A stretch of DNA of 64,000 bases from Enterococcus silesiacus (GTDB lineage: Bacteria; Bacillota; Bacilli; Lactobacillales; Enterococcaceae). Under the pieces are notes generated by a model. It was given only the letters and a program-made list of their open reading frames with translations. It ran no database searches and was not told where the DNA came from. Each line of letters starts with the position of its first letter. The first letter of the stretch is position 1. The position numbers were made by a program, and so were the translations under genes. Of the stretch, positions 53,752 to 63,242 are shown one piece after another. The stretch covers positions 3,224,001-3,288,000 of the forward strand of contig CP013614.1 of the NCBI GenBank assembly GCA_001465115.1, in the 5' to 3' direction.

Positions 53752-55914
53752 ATGGACTTTAAAACAATTATGGGAAAAATGAAATCTGGTTTTCTACGCT
53801 TTTGGGCTTGGATCAAACCTTACCTCGTCCGTTTTCATCATTGGAGAAAGCGAATTTGGAAAAAATATCAAATCAATAAAATTATTTTGCTTTTGGGAAT
53901 GGTCGTCGTTTTAGTCACTAGTATCTATCTATTTACATTAGCTAAATCAGCGAATGTCGGTGCTTTGAAAAAAGGGTTGGAAGAATCAACAGTCATCTAT
54001 GATAAAAATGGAGATGAGGCTGGAAAGCTATTTGGTCAAAAAGGAACATTTGTCACTATCGATCAAATCTCTCCCTATGTGAAAGATGCCCTGATCTCAA
54101 CGGAAGATCGAAATTTTGAAACGCACCATGGCTATGATATCAAAGGACTTTTACGGGCAGTCGTTGGGAAATTGAGTTTCGGCATGATTGGTGGCGGGGG
54201 TGGAGGTAGTACAATTACTCAACAACTTGCCAAAAATGCCTACCTCACCCAAGAACAAACGATGACACGTAAGGCAAGAGAGTTATTCTTAGCGATCGAA
54301 ATCGAAAAAAAATACGATAAACAGCAAATTTTAGAAATGTATCTGAACAATTCATACTTTGGTAATGGTGTTTGGGGAATCGAAGATGCGTCTCATAAAT
54401 ATTTTGGTATCAGCGCCAGTGAGTTATCGGTCGGTGAAGCAGCTACTTTAGTTGGGATGCTAAAAGGACCAGGAATCTATAATCCACTAGACTATATTGA
54501 AAATGCAGTTAATCGCCGCAATACGGTTTTACAATTAATGGTAGATAATGGCAAATTATCTCAAGGAGAAGCCGATGCTCAAGCGGGTGTCGATATGAAT
54601 ACTATATTGAATGACAATTATTCTGATCAAAATTCAGATTACCGATACCCTTATTATTTTGATGCGGTCATCGATGAAGCAGTCAATAAATATGGTTTAA
54701 AAGAAGAAGATCTGTTGAATAAAGGGTACAAAATCTATACAGCATTAGATCAAAACTATCAAAAAGCGATGGAACAAACGTACGATAATGATGCCTTATT
54801 CCCACCGAATGCAGAAGATGGAGCAATGGTTCAAAGTGGCTCCGTTGCACTTGATCCAAAAACTGGTGGTGTCCAAGGGGTCGTAGGCGGACGTGGGGAG
54901 CATGTGTATCGTGGCTTTAACTTTGCGACTCAAACGAAACGTTCACCAGGCTCATCCTTGAAACCAATTTCAGTTTATACACCAGCTTTAGAATCAGGAA
55001 TGAAACCTAACAGTATTCTAGAAGACAAGCCGCAAGATTATTACCCAGCTGAAAACTACAGCCGGACTAATAGTGGTGAAGTATCGATGTATCAAGCATT
55101 AGGTGAAAGTTTAAATTTACCTGCGGTTTGGACGTTGCATAAAATCGGTTTAGATAAAGGATTTGATAAAACAGAAAAATTTGGGATTCCTTTAGCCAAA
55201 GAAGATAAATATTATGGTTTAGCTCTTGGTGGTTTGAAAACAGGGGTTTCTCCGTTAACGATGGCGAATGCTTATAGTGCTTTTGCTAATGGCGGTGTTC
55301 AACCAGAGGCTCATTTGATCACAAAGATCGTCGATTCTACAGGTGCCGTGATCGAAGATAATACGACCGCTAAAACGAAACAGGTCATTACAAAAGATAC
55401 AGCAGATCAAATGACAAGTATGCTTTTAGGCGTATTTAGTTCAGGAACTGGGATCAATGCTGATCCAGCAGGGTATGTTATGGCTGGAAAAACTGGAACG
55501 ACAGAAACCAACTTTGATACAGATAAAACCAATGACCAATGGGTGGTCGGTTATACACCTGATGTAGTGGTCGCAACATGGTTAGGTTTTGAACAGACCA
55601 GTGAAAGCCATTATTTGCAAGGCAGCAGTGCGACACATGCTTCTACTGTGTTCAGCAGCCAGACACAAGGGATTTTACCATACACAGCGCAAACTCCATT
55701 TACAGTAGCAGATGCGTATGCCACAGGCGGTGTTGTACAGCCAGCAGGTGAAGTGCCAACAAATGAAAACAACGATGCCTGGAAAGATAGCGTCAAAGAT
55801 ATCGGTGGTCAAGTCAAGGAAGGGGCCAAAGATATTGGCGGCAAAATCAAAGAAGGCTGGGACAATGCCAAAAATGGACTGAAAGACTTCTTCGGTGGTT
55901 TGACAGGAGAATAA
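53752..55914 (+). CDS. pbp2A: Class A penicillin-binding protein (PBP2a type)
   Basis: A 720-residue bifunctional murein synthase. A cytoplasmic Trp/Lys-rich start (1-42) precedes the membrane helix at about 43-63. The glycosyltransferase domain follows, with catalytic Glu118 in STEDRNFETHHG and then GGGGGGSTITQQLAKN (about 147-162). The transpeptidase has nucleophile Ser401 in SPGSSLKP, S-L-N in GESLNLP and K-T-G in AGKTGTTE (about 580). The C-terminal about 60 residues (DIGGQVKEGAKDIGGKIKEG) form a Gly/Lys-rich repeat tail. It precedes ylbF by 68 nt, as in related enterococci. Confidence 0.93.
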   Translation: MDFKTIMGKMKSGFLRFWAWIKPYLVRFHHWRKRIWKKYQINKIILLLGMVVVLVTSIYLFTLAKSANVGALKKGLEESTVIYDKNGDEAGKLFGQKGTFVTIDQISPYVKDALISTEDRNFETHHGYDIKGLLRAVVGKLSFGMIGGGGGGSTITQQLAKNAYLTQEQTMTRKARELFLAIEIEKKYDKQQILEMYLNNSYFGNGVWGIEDASHKYFGISASELSVGEAATLVGMLKGPGIYNPLDYIENAVNRRNTVLQLMVDNGKLSQGEADAQAGVDMNTILNDNYSDQNSDYRYPYYFDAVIDEAVNKYGLKEEDLLNKGYKIYTALDQNYQKAMEQTYDNDALFPPNAEDGAMVQSGSVALDPKTGGVQGVVGGRGEHVYRGFNFATQTKRSPGSSLKPISVYTPALESGMKPNSILEDKPQDYYPAENYSRTNSGEVSMYQALGESLNLPAVWTLHKIGLDKGFDKTEKFGIPLAKEDKYYGLALGGLKTGVSPLTMANAYSAFANGGVQPEAHLITKIVDSTGAVIEDNTTAKTKQVITKDTADQMTSMLLGVFSSGTGINADPAGYVMAGKTGTTETNFDTDKTNDQWVVGYTPDVVVATWLGFEQTSESHYLQGSSATHASTVFSSQTQGILPYTAQTPFTVADAYATGGVVQPAGEVPTNENNDAWKDSVKDIGGQVKEGAKDIGGKIKEGWDNAKNGLKDFFGGLTGE

Positions 55915-55982
55915 TCGGTTTGAAAAGGGATCAAAGAATGGTACAATCAAAGAGAAGAATTTATAGAAACGAGGGAGATTGA

Positions 55983-56324
55983 ATGAGCAATATTTATGAT
56001 ACAGCCAATCAGGTAGAACGCGAAATCCGAGATTTAGAGGAATTTAAAGCGTTGGAACAAGCTTATGATGAAGTAAAAGCGGACGAAGAGTCTTACAAAT
56101 TATTCAAAGAATTCCAAACGTTCCAACAAGGATTACAAGAAAAACAAATGCGCGGAGAAGAATTTTCAGAAGAAGATGCTGAGAAAGCCCAAGCTTTAGC
56201 GACGGAAGTTCAAAAAGCAGAAGTCATCAACCAATTGATGCAAAAAGAACAAGCGTTTAGCTTGATTGTAAATGATTTGAATCGCATCATCATGACACCG
56301 ATTCGTGATTTATATAACGATTAA
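55983..56324 (+). CDS. YlbF/YmcA-family protein
   Basis: A 113-residue all-helical protein (DUF964). It starts [20 protein letters not shown] and shows [21 protein letters not shown] in two helices, then a charged [20 protein letters not shown] segment and a C-terminal [13 protein letters not shown]. In Bacillus, YlbF-YmcA-YaaT form an Fe-S-containing complex that helps RNase Y mature transcripts. Cysteine is absent here, so cluster binding by this subunit is not expected. It is probably cotranscribed with the PBP2a gene. Confidence 0.87.
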   Translation: MSNIYDTANQVEREIRDLEEFKALEQAYDEVKADEESYKLFKEFQTFQQGLQEKQMRGEEFSEEDAEKAQALATEVQKAEVINQLMQKEQAFSLIVNDLNRIIMTPIRDLYND

Positions 56325-56335
56325 GAGATAATTAT

Positions 56336-56394
56336 AAAAGCGTTTAGAGATAGTTGATAAGAAATATCTTCAGCTATCTTTAAACGCTTTTTTT
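56336..56394 (+). terminator. Terminator of ylbF
   Basis: AAAGCGTTTA-N-AGATAG pairs with CTATCT-N-TAAACGCTTT, followed by TTTT. A long and strong stem. Confidence 0.9.
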
Positions 56395-56463
56395 GTAGGC
56401 TCATAATATGGCTAAAAAGCGCTCTTATTTCTAGTATGAAAACAAGTGCAATCTCAAAAAATC

Positions 56464-56493
56464 TTACAATTTTCGCTACTTTAATGATATAGT
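56464..56493 (+). promoter_or_regulatory. Promoter of the pssA-psd cassette
   Basis: TTACAA (56464-56469), 18-bp spacer, TATAGT (56488-56493), about 20 nt before the AGGGGAACA ribosome site. Confidence 0.62.
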
Positions 56494-56527
56494 AATACTA
56501 AATGAAAAATGATAGGGGAACAAAAGC

Positions 56528-57133
56528 ATGATTGGTATTTATGATTACACAGTAATACTGACCTATGGAAATGCAGTTTTTTCTATGGTTGGAATGTATT
56601 TGGCATTAACTCAACATATTGTGGAAGCTATTTTTTGTTTAGTGTTTTCAGGTATTTGCGATATGTTTGACGGATTTGTCGCGAATACGAAAGAACGTAC
56701 TAAGAATGAAATGTGCTACGGTATTCAAATAGATTCACTAGCCGATTTGATTAGTTTTGGGGTTTTCCCAACAGTTTTAGGGTATGCCTCTGGTTTGACA
56801 CAAGGAATTTATTTGCCATTATTTGTATTTTATATTTTAGCAGCATTGATTCGTTTAGCTCACTATAATGTGACTGAAATGGAGAGGAAAGAACAGACAG
56901 AAGGGTGTCGTGAATATTACGAAGGTTTGCCGGTAACAAGTAGCGCGGCATTGATTCCGTTGCTATTTTTTATTGCAGGACGAATGCATATCGCTATTAC
57001 ATTGGTTTATCCAGCGGCATTGTTGATTATTGGAGGCTTGTTTATTTCGAAAGTGAAAATCAAAAAGGTTGATCCTAGAAAACTAGCTTTTGGGGCTTTT
57101 GTAGGTGCTGTGGTTGCTTTTTTTGTTCGCTAA
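56528..57133 (+). CDS. pssA: CDP-alcohol phosphatidyltransferase, PssA-like
   Basis: A 201-residue membrane enzyme of the CDP-diacylglycerol-serine phosphatidyltransferase type. The catalytic motif is recognisable as DMFDGFVANTKER ... YGIQIDSLADLISFG (about 40-80), supplying four aspartates. The Arg of the usual D-G-x-x-A-R is Asn here, and the A-to-G spacing is longer than in the classical motif, as in clostridial PssA. The GIYDYTVILTYGNAVFSM start also recalls clostridial forms. About six helices follow. The gene for a phosphatidylserine decarboxylase follows 21 nt later, giving a complete route to phosphatidylethanolamine. That route is not typical for enterococci. Confidence 0.83.
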   Translation: MIGIYDYTVILTYGNAVFSMVGMYLALTQHIVEAIFCLVFSGICDMFDGFVANTKERTKNEMCYGIQIDSLADLISFGVFPTVLGYASGLTQGIYLPLFVFYILAALIRLAHYNVTEMERKEQTEGCREYYEGLPVTSSAALIPLLFFIAGRMHIAITLVYPAALLIIGGLFISKVKIKKVDPRKLAFGAFVGAVVAFFVR

Positions 57134-57154
57134 ATTTTTCAAAGGAGTAAATAC

Positions 57155-58024
57155 ATGGAGAAGTGCTTTAAAACAAAAGCTATCATTGAAGATGATAGCT
57201 GGGTATTAGATTTCCTATATAGAAATTCGATTGGACGTGTTATTTTAAAAGGGTTGATTCAACCTCCGCTTACAAAAATGGCCGGGGTTTATTTAAATAG
57301 CACTTTTTCGAAAAGTATGATCAAAAATTTCATTAAAAAAAATAAGCTGCAGATGGACGAATATCGGTTGGAAACGTACCGCTCATTTAATCAGTTTTTT
57401 ATGCGTGAGATCAGGCCAGAAGCACGGCCTTTACCAGAAGCTGACTATTTATTGGCAGCTCCTTGTGATGGGAAGGTTACTGTTTATCCAATTGATAAAC
57501 AGTCTCTTTTTCAAGTGAAACATTCTGAATATACTCTTTCTGAGTTACTGGACAGCACTAGCCTGGCTGAGTTGTGGCAAGGTGGAACGGCTGTAATTTT
57601 TCGTTTAACTCCGGATGATTATCATCATTACTACTTTGTGGATGAGGGGACGATTCTTGAACAGCGAAAAATAGCAGGTATTTTTCATACCGTCCAGCCG
57701 ATAGCAACGCATAATGAGCAGGTATTTTCTAGAAATTCCCGAGAAGTAACAATTATTGAAACGACTAATTTTGGGAGAATTGCTCAAATCGAAATTGGTG
57801 CTTTAATGGTTGGAAAGATCAAGAATCTGAAATATTCTGGAGCGTGTCAACGATTTGAAAAAAAGGGCTGGTTTGAATTTGGCGGCTCGACCGTGATTTT
57901 ACTGTTTCAAAAAGATGCGGTTGTAATTGATCCAGAGATCATCAATAATACTGAAAATAATCAAGAAACGATTGTGAAGTTTGGGCAAGCTGTTGGGAAA
58001 AAGGTAGGGAAATATTATGAATAA
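57155..58024 (+). CDS. psd: Phosphatidylserine decarboxylase proenzyme
   Basis: A 289-residue pyruvoyl-dependent enzyme making phosphatidylethanolamine. Self-cleavage occurs at G-G-S-T (FGGSTVILLF), giving the pyruvoyl group from Ser245. The other members of the processing triad are Asp105 in PCDGKV and His157/158 in DDYHHYYFVD. The G-G-S-T form differs from the L-G-S-T of E. coli and matches the form known from clostridia. The FNQFFMRE block near 78 is also conserved. AAAGGAGTAAATAC precedes the ATG. It overlaps the next gene by 8 nt. Confidence 0.92.
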   Translation: MEKCFKTKAIIEDDSWVLDFLYRNSIGRVILKGLIQPPLTKMAGVYLNSTFSKSMIKNFIKKNKLQMDEYRLETYRSFNQFFMREIRPEARPLPEADYLLAAPCDGKVTVYPIDKQSLFQVKHSEYTLSELLDSTSLAELWQGGTAVIFRLTPDDYHHYYFVDEGTILEQRKIAGIFHTVQPIATHNEQVFSRNSREVTIIETTNFGRIAQIEIGALMVGKIKNLKYSGACQRFEKKGWFEFGGSTVILLFQKDAVVIDPEIINNTENNQETIVKFGQAVGKKVGKYYE

Positions 58025-59147
58025 ATTATCATTTTTGATTATTGCGTTACTATTTTTTTTAGGAAATTTTTATATTGGTCGTAAATTTCTAATGGTACTG
58101 GAACAATGGACCTCATTTAGACACCCGTTAGTTGTCTGGGGTGTGATTGGTTTATTTGCGGTTGCATCCATGCTGACATTGCTTTTATCTGAAACGAATG
58201 TTGGTGGAGTTATCGGTAAAATTGGTGGTTACTGGCTGTCGGTTTGGTTTATTTCTTTAGTTGTGTTTGGTTTGACTGATCTAGTTTTAGTAATTGTTAG
58301 CAGAATTACTTCTATCTCGCAAAAGGCAAATATGTCTGTTTGGTTGGGTTCGCTGGTATTAGTTTTAGTCTTATTCTGTTATGGTTCATGGCAAGCACAG
58401 CAGCTTAAAACAGTGGATTATCAAGTAACGATCGATCATTCAGGAAATTCAGAGAAGCAGCATTTAAAAGTGATCTTAATCAGCGATGTGCATTTAGGTT
58501 ATATCAATGATGCGAATAAATTAAAAAAGATTATCACCAAAATCAATCAAATGAAGCCGGATATTATTTTGATTTCTGGAGATTTATTTGATGGTAATTT
58601 TAAAGCCCTTCAAGAGCCAGAACAGATAAAAGAACAATTCACTCGACTGTCTTCTACCTATGGAACATATATGTGCTGGGGCAATCATGATGCTGGAGCA
58701 ACCTTTGAACAGATGAAAGAACTTGTTGAGTCATCTAACATAACGCTATTAGAAGATGAACTGACAGTTGTGGGAGAATCTATCATTATTGCAGGCAGAA
58801 AAGACAGCCGTCCGATCGGATCTCAAGATGGCCAGCGTAAAACGATTCAGGCGCAGCTTAAACGCTTAGATAGTCATCTACCAAAAATCATTTTAGATCA
58901 TCAGCCTTCAAATATTGATGAGTACGACTCGGCGAATGAGTTAATTCTGTCAGGTCACACCCATAAAGGGCAGATTTTTCCCTTTAGTTTGGTAACTAAG
59001 GCTTATTTTACAGTAGATTATGGTTATTATCGCAAGGATAGAAGTAGCCCGCAAGTGATCGTTTCTTCTGGTGTTGGTACCTGGGGCCCACCAATGCGGA
59101 TTGGTACCCAAAGTGAAATTGTTCAAATTGATATTACAATAGAATAA
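58017..59147 (+). CDS. Membrane-bound metallophosphoesterase
   Basis: A 376-residue calcineurin-like phosphoesterase. Residues about 1-130 hold four hydrophobic helices. The catalytic domain follows, with ISDVHLG (about 157), GDLFDG (about 187), WGNHDAG (about 221), LDHQPSN (about 297) and LSGHTHKGQIFP (about 312-323), all the metal ligands. This architecture is the YkuE/YaeI type. Overlap with psd by 8 nt ties it to the lipid cassette, so a phospholipid, or a phosphate released in head-group turnover, is a possible substrate; that is inference. Confidence 0.87.
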   Translation: MNKLSFLIIALLFFLGNFYIGRKFLMVLEQWTSFRHPLVVWGVIGLFAVASMLTLLLSETNVGGVIGKIGGYWLSVWFISLVVFGLTDLVLVIVSRITSISQKANMSVWLGSLVLVLVLFCYGSWQAQQLKTVDYQVTIDHSGNSEKQHLKVILISDVHLGYINDANKLKKIITKINQMKPDIILISGDLFDGNFKALQEPEQIKEQFTRLSSTYGTYMCWGNHDAGATFEQMKELVESSNITLLEDELTVVGESIIIAGRKDSRPIGSQDGQRKTIQAQLKRLDSHLPKIILDHQPSNIDEYDSANELILSGHTHKGQIFPFSLVTKAYFTVDYGYYRKDRSSPQVIVSSGVGTWGPPMRIGTQSEIVQIDITIE

Positions 59148-59158
59148 AGAAAAAAGAA

Positions 59159-59207
59159 GAGAGAAAAATGAAACTTTACGGTTCTATTTTTGTCTCTTTG
59201 TTTTTGT
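59159..59207 (+). terminator. Terminator after the phosphoesterase gene
   Basis: GAGAGAAAAAT pairs imperfectly with ATTTTTGTCTC, followed by TTTGTTTTTG. Moderate strength. Confidence 0.6.
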
Positions 59208-59251
59208 TTCTGTAAAAAAATAAAAAACGAACAAATTTTCGTATATTTTTA

Positions 59252-59280
59252 CTGACCGATTCTCTATAAAATGATATGAT
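59252..59280 (+). promoter_or_regulatory. Promoter of the yhaO-yhaN-yhaM operon
   Basis: CTGACC (59252-59257), 17-bp spacer, TATGAT (59275-59280), about 23 nt before TAGGAGGAG. Confidence 0.62.
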
Positions 59281-59314
59281 TAACTAAATGAATCAGGACG
59301 AGTAGGAGGAGCAA

Positions 59315-60547
59315 ATGAAAGTATTGCACACAGCAGATTTACATCTGGACCGGTCTTTTGAAGGACTGAAAATAATCCCAAAATCAATTACTGAGCGGCT
59401 GCAGCAAGCCAATCAAAAAGTACTGACAACAATCGTTGAGATTGCAATCAAAAATCAAGTAGATGCAGTGATTTTCGCAGGCGATACTTTTCATCAAAGC
59501 CGCACCTCGATTCGAACGCAAGCTTATTTTATTGATGAAATGAAGCGTTTAGAGCAAGCTGATATTCCTGTCATCATGACATTTGGAAACCATGATTACT
59601 ATGTTGAACAGAGATATTGGTTTGATTTTCCAGCAAATATGTTTCTTTTTAAAAAGGAGCAAGTGGCAACACATTATTTTATGACAAAAAATCAAGAAAA
59701 GGTTGCGGTATCAGGTTTTAGCTATGAACATCCGTGGATCAATGAGAATAAATTATATGAGTTTCCGTTAAAAGATCAGACGGTAGATATTCATCTAGGA
59801 ATGTATCATGGGGATACATCAAATAATGGGCAGCAAAATTATGCGCCATTCTCCTATAGTCAGATGAAGTCAAAAGGCTATGATTATTGGGCTTTAGGAC
59901 ATATTCATCAGCCAGAGATCGTGAGTGCCGATCCCTTGATCGTATATCCAGGTACACCGCAAGGACATACTAAAAAGGAACGGTCAGTGCAGGGAGCTGC
60001 AATCGTTTCTATAGAATCAGGTCATGCAACGGTCCGTTTTGAGCCAACTGCCCAAGTAATGTGGCAATCGGCTAGCTATTCGTTAAAACAGGCTAAAAGT
60101 TTACAAGAAGCGTTAGTTATCTTGATGGAAGCTCTTTTGGATGATGTACAAGAACAAAGTCTGTTGACGTTAAAAGAAATTCAACTAACTGAGACGGAAC
60201 AACTCGATGAAGAATTTCAGAGATCCTATGATAGTGGAGAACTACTTCAGTACTTGCAGGAGCGAGTATTAGCGGAAACCAATCAGTCAGTATTACTCCA
60301 TCAGATAAATGTAGTAGACTCAGCACAAGCTAAAAAAATAATGATTGCAGCTGATCCTGAATTATTACGCCAATTGGAGCAAAATTATCTACAGCCAGAG
60401 ATTTTTTCAGATACGCTGCAGGAATTACTTCAGAATCCGTTATTTTCAAGTGTTGTCCAAGTAAATGAACAATGGCGTGAACGTAGCCTCGAACAGGCGG
60501 ACCAAAGAATCAAGCAAGATTTCGTTATTCAGGGGGATCAAACATGA
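59315..60547 (+). CDS. yhaO: SbcD-like DNA repair exonuclease (YhaO)
   Basis: A 410-residue Mre11/SbcD-class nuclease. Dimetal-site motifs are HTADLHLDRSF (about 5-15), FAGDTFHQS (about 54), TFGNHDYY (about 88), MYHGDTS (about 164) and ALGHIHQPE (about 191-199). The C-terminal about 190 residues are the capping and ATPase-docking region. TAGGAGGAGCAA precedes the ATG. It overlaps the yhaN start by 4 nt; the pair would form a SbcCD/Rad50-Mre11-like machine that trims DNA ends. Confidence 0.9.
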   Translation: MKVLHTADLHLDRSFEGLKIIPKSITERLQQANQKVLTTIVEIAIKNQVDAVIFAGDTFHQSRTSIRTQAYFIDEMKRLEQADIPVIMTFGNHDYYVEQRYWFDFPANMFLFKKEQVATHYFMTKNQEKVAVSGFSYEHPWINENKLYEFPLKDQTVDIHLGMYHGDTSNNGQQNYAPFSYSQMKSKGYDYWALGHIHQPEIVSADPLIVYPGTPQGHTKKERSVQGAAIVSIESGHATVRFEPTAQVMWQSASYSLKQAKSLQEALVILMEALLDDVQEQSLLTLKEIQLTETEQLDEEFQRSYDSGELLQYLQERVLAETNQSVLLHQINVVDSAQAKKIMIAADPELLRQLEQNYLQPEIFSDTLQELLQNPLFSSVVQVNEQWRERSLEQADQRIKQDFVIQGDQT

Positions 60548-63240
60548 AACTCATTGCAATAGAACTTGTCGGTTTTGGGAAGTGGCAACAAAAGAAAATC
60601 GCTTTTTTACCAAAAAATCAATTGTTGTTCGGAACGAACGAAGTGGGGAAATCGACCATTTATCAATTTATTCAAGCGATGCTGTTTGGCTTTCCGGCCA
60701 AAGGCAAACGGAAAAAAGATTACCAACCAAAATCTGGCGGTGCATATGGCGGACGTCTGTGGTTTAGTCATCCGGTGTATGGAGAAGTTCAGATAGAACG
60801 TTTTAAAGCACAAAATAAAGGTCAGGCTAAGGTTTATTTTAACGACCAAATAGGCGATGAAGCGACACTGGAAAAAATACTGCATCCATTAACAAAAGAA
60901 TTATTTCAAGCCGTTTTTACGTTTCAACAAGAACAGCTTAATCAATTAGATAAATTGAATGAAGAAGAATTACAGACATCGTTGCTTTCTTTGGGTTTAT
61001 CAGGAAGTCAGCAACTATTATTGAGTAGAGAGGCTTACTTTAAGTCTGCTCAGACGGTTTATAAAGGGAAGGGAAGTCAACCACCGCTAAATCAGAAGCT
61101 GACAGAGTATCAAAACCTGCAAAAACGAATCAATGAAAAGGAGCAGAAAGAACGTCCTTTTCAGCAACTAGTTACTGAATTAGCTGATACAGAACAGGAA
61201 ATCAACCAAAAACGACAAGCAGTTCAAGACATCAAAACAACATTGGCGTTGGTGGAAAAGCAAGTTATGAATCTACCTTTATATAATGAACTGCACACGA
61301 TCGAACAATCAAATTCAAGTATTATCATCAGCCAAGAAGAGCAAGAAAGGCTGCTTTCTGTCTATCAACAGTACCGCTTTTTGAGTGAAGAGTTGCTACG
61401 CTTAAATCAAACCATCGCTGCTCAAAGCGAAACGGAAGATCAAACAGAAGACTATCAATTTTATTTAGCAGAAGAAGTACACATTCAGCAGTTGCTGAAT
61501 CAACGCTATGAGATCGATAAATTACTTGCAGAGGTTGAGTGGATGACCCAATCATTTCAACAAAACCAACAAGAAATGCTGCCGCTAGAAAAACAATGGG
61601 GCTGGCAAGTAGCAACAGTACCGCAATTACCTTTTGGAGAACAAGAAGTCGAAAAGATGCATGACGCAATCGTTGAGCGAACAATCAAGCTACAGACAGT
61701 TCAAACTGATTTACGTTTATTAGAGGAAGAAATTGCAACGCGAGAAGAGAATTTGAGTACCTTTGAAACAATCAATAAAGAAATGTTCCAAAAAAATAAA
61801 CGCCAGCAGAAAAAAAGCCTTAACCCGCTCCTTTGTGGAATAGCCGCAATCATTTTTATGATCAGCTTTTTGTTACCAACACCGATTCGCTATGGAGGAC
61901 TTATTGTTAGCTTAGTAAGTTTGATTATAGGCGTATTACCGCTTTTTTATCAGTCTAAAGATCCCTATGAAAATGAAAAACGACAGTGGCAGGAAAAATT
62001 ATCACAATTGGATTATTTGAATGACCAACTAATTAAGATTAAGGCTGAGATTAAAAAATTAAATGAAGAAGAGCAAGAAACAGCCCATTTTATTGCTCAA
62101 AAGGTCAAAGAAAACCATCTAGGTAAAATGGATAAAGTGGAGTTTTGGCTGAACTATCGTGCAGACATCACTCGCTATTTGATCTTGATTAAAACGAATC
62201 AGGAATTAGAGTATCAACTACAAGAGGATCAAAAACGTGTCACAGCAATCTCTGAGCAAACGAAACGCTTTACAACCAAATTACCGATTGCAGGAATGTC
62301 ATTAGCAGAACGAATGCGCGTAATCAGCGAGTTTGCTGACAAAATGGAGAAAGTCCGCTTTGCACAAGAATATCAAGCAGATGCCTATACACGCCAATCG
62401 ATTCGGGAACTAAAAGATAAGCAGCAGCAGGTAATCGAGCAAGGACGCACATTGATGCATCATTTTCAAATCAGCTCAATCAATGAAATCCCTGACAAAC
62501 TGCGCAGCTATCAAACAGCTTCCAGCAATCATAAGAGGAAAAATGAACTGCAACACATGTTAGCTGGGCTATACGATGATAACAGTGAGACGGAACAGTT
62601 ACCAGCAAAACAGCAAGAATTAGCTAAAACACTTAAAGAACTGGAAGAAGCGATTCACCAATTACAGAAGAAAGAACAAAAATTACTTTATCAACGTCAA
62701 CAAATGTTATCAGATGGGACTTTAGATGAACTTTACCAGGAGCAAGCGATAGTAAAAACAGAGATTGAAGAATTAGCGTTAAGCTGGTCAGCAGACCAAT
62801 TAGCAGGTCAGTTGCTCATCGATCTTTTAACAGAGTTATCGGAAAAACAATTGCCTAATCTATTGAAAAAAGCTACAAATTATTTTCAATTGCTAACCGC
62901 CCAATCCTATCGAGCAATTCAGCTGCATGAAGGACAGCTGATCGTTGTTCGCAAGGACCAACAGCGGTTCATGTTGCATGAATTATCCACGGGGACAAGA
63001 GATCAAGTGATTATGGCGGTTCGTTTTGCTTTTCTCTATTTACAAGAACACAATAGTCTGTGCCCGATTATAGTAGATGACGGCTGGCTACATTACGATA
63101 GCCAAAGAAAAAAACAATTAGCGCAACTATTTGCAGTCTTCTCTCAGCAGCAGCAAGTCATTTGTTTTTCTTCGGACCAAGAAATGGTAAGCTATTATAA
63201 AGAGCTAAAACAACCGATTATAGAATTAGAAGGAGCCTAA
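60544..63240 (+). CDS. yhaN: SMC/Rad50-like ATPase (YhaN) with central membrane hairpin
   Basis: An 898-residue AAA ATPase of the YhaN class. Walker A is FGTNEVGKSTIY (about 30-41). Long coiled coils cover about 170-420 and 470-760, split by two hydrophobic helices (GIAAIIFMISFLLP and GGLIVSLVSLIIGVLPLFY, about 434-475) instead of a Rad50 zinc hook. The C-terminal half carries the signature LSTGTRDQV (about 815) and Walker B CPIIVDDG (about 840). The membrane hairpin should tether the coiled coil to the membrane. It works with YhaO; the downstream yhaM follows after 2 nt. Confidence 0.9.
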   Translation: MKLIAIELVGFGKWQQKKIAFLPKNQLLFGTNEVGKSTIYQFIQAMLFGFPAKGKRKKDYQPKSGGAYGGRLWFSHPVYGEVQIERFKAQNKGQAKVYFNDQIGDEATLEKILHPLTKELFQAVFTFQQEQLNQLDKLNEEELQTSLLSLGLSGSQQLLLSREAYFKSAQTVYKGKGSQPPLNQKLTEYQNLQKRINEKEQKERPFQQLVTELADTEQEINQKRQAVQDIKTTLALVEKQVMNLPLYNELHTIEQSNSSIIISQEEQERLLSVYQQYRFLSEELLRLNQTIAAQSETEDQTEDYQFYLAEEVHIQQLLNQRYEIDKLLAEVEWMTQSFQQNQQEMLPLEKQWGWQVATVPQLPFGEQEVEKMHDAIVERTIKLQTVQTDLRLLEEEIATREENLSTFETINKEMFQKNKRQQKKSLNPLLCGIAAIIFMISFLLPTPIRYGGLIVSLVSLIIGVLPLFYQSKDPYENEKRQWQEKLSQLDYLNDQLIKIKAEIKKLNEEEQETAHFIAQKVKENHLGKMDKVEFWLNYRADITRYLILIKTNQELEYQLQEDQKRVTAISEQTKRFTTKLPIAGMSLAERMRVISEFADKMEKVRFAQEYQADAYTRQSIRELKDKQQQVIEQGRTLMHHFQISSINEIPDKLRSYQTASSNHKRKNELQHMLAGLYDDNSETEQLPAKQQELAKTLKELEEAIHQLQKKEQKLLYQRQQMLSDGTLDELYQEQAIVKTEIEELALSWSADQLAGQLLIDLLTELSEKQLPNLLKKATNYFQLLTAQSYRAIQLHEGQLIVVRKDQQRFMLHELSTGTRDQVIMAVRFAFLYLQEHNSLCPIIVDDGWLHYDSQRKKQLAQLFAVFSQQQQVICFSSDQEMVSYYKELKQPIIELEGA

Positions 63241-63242
63241 GT

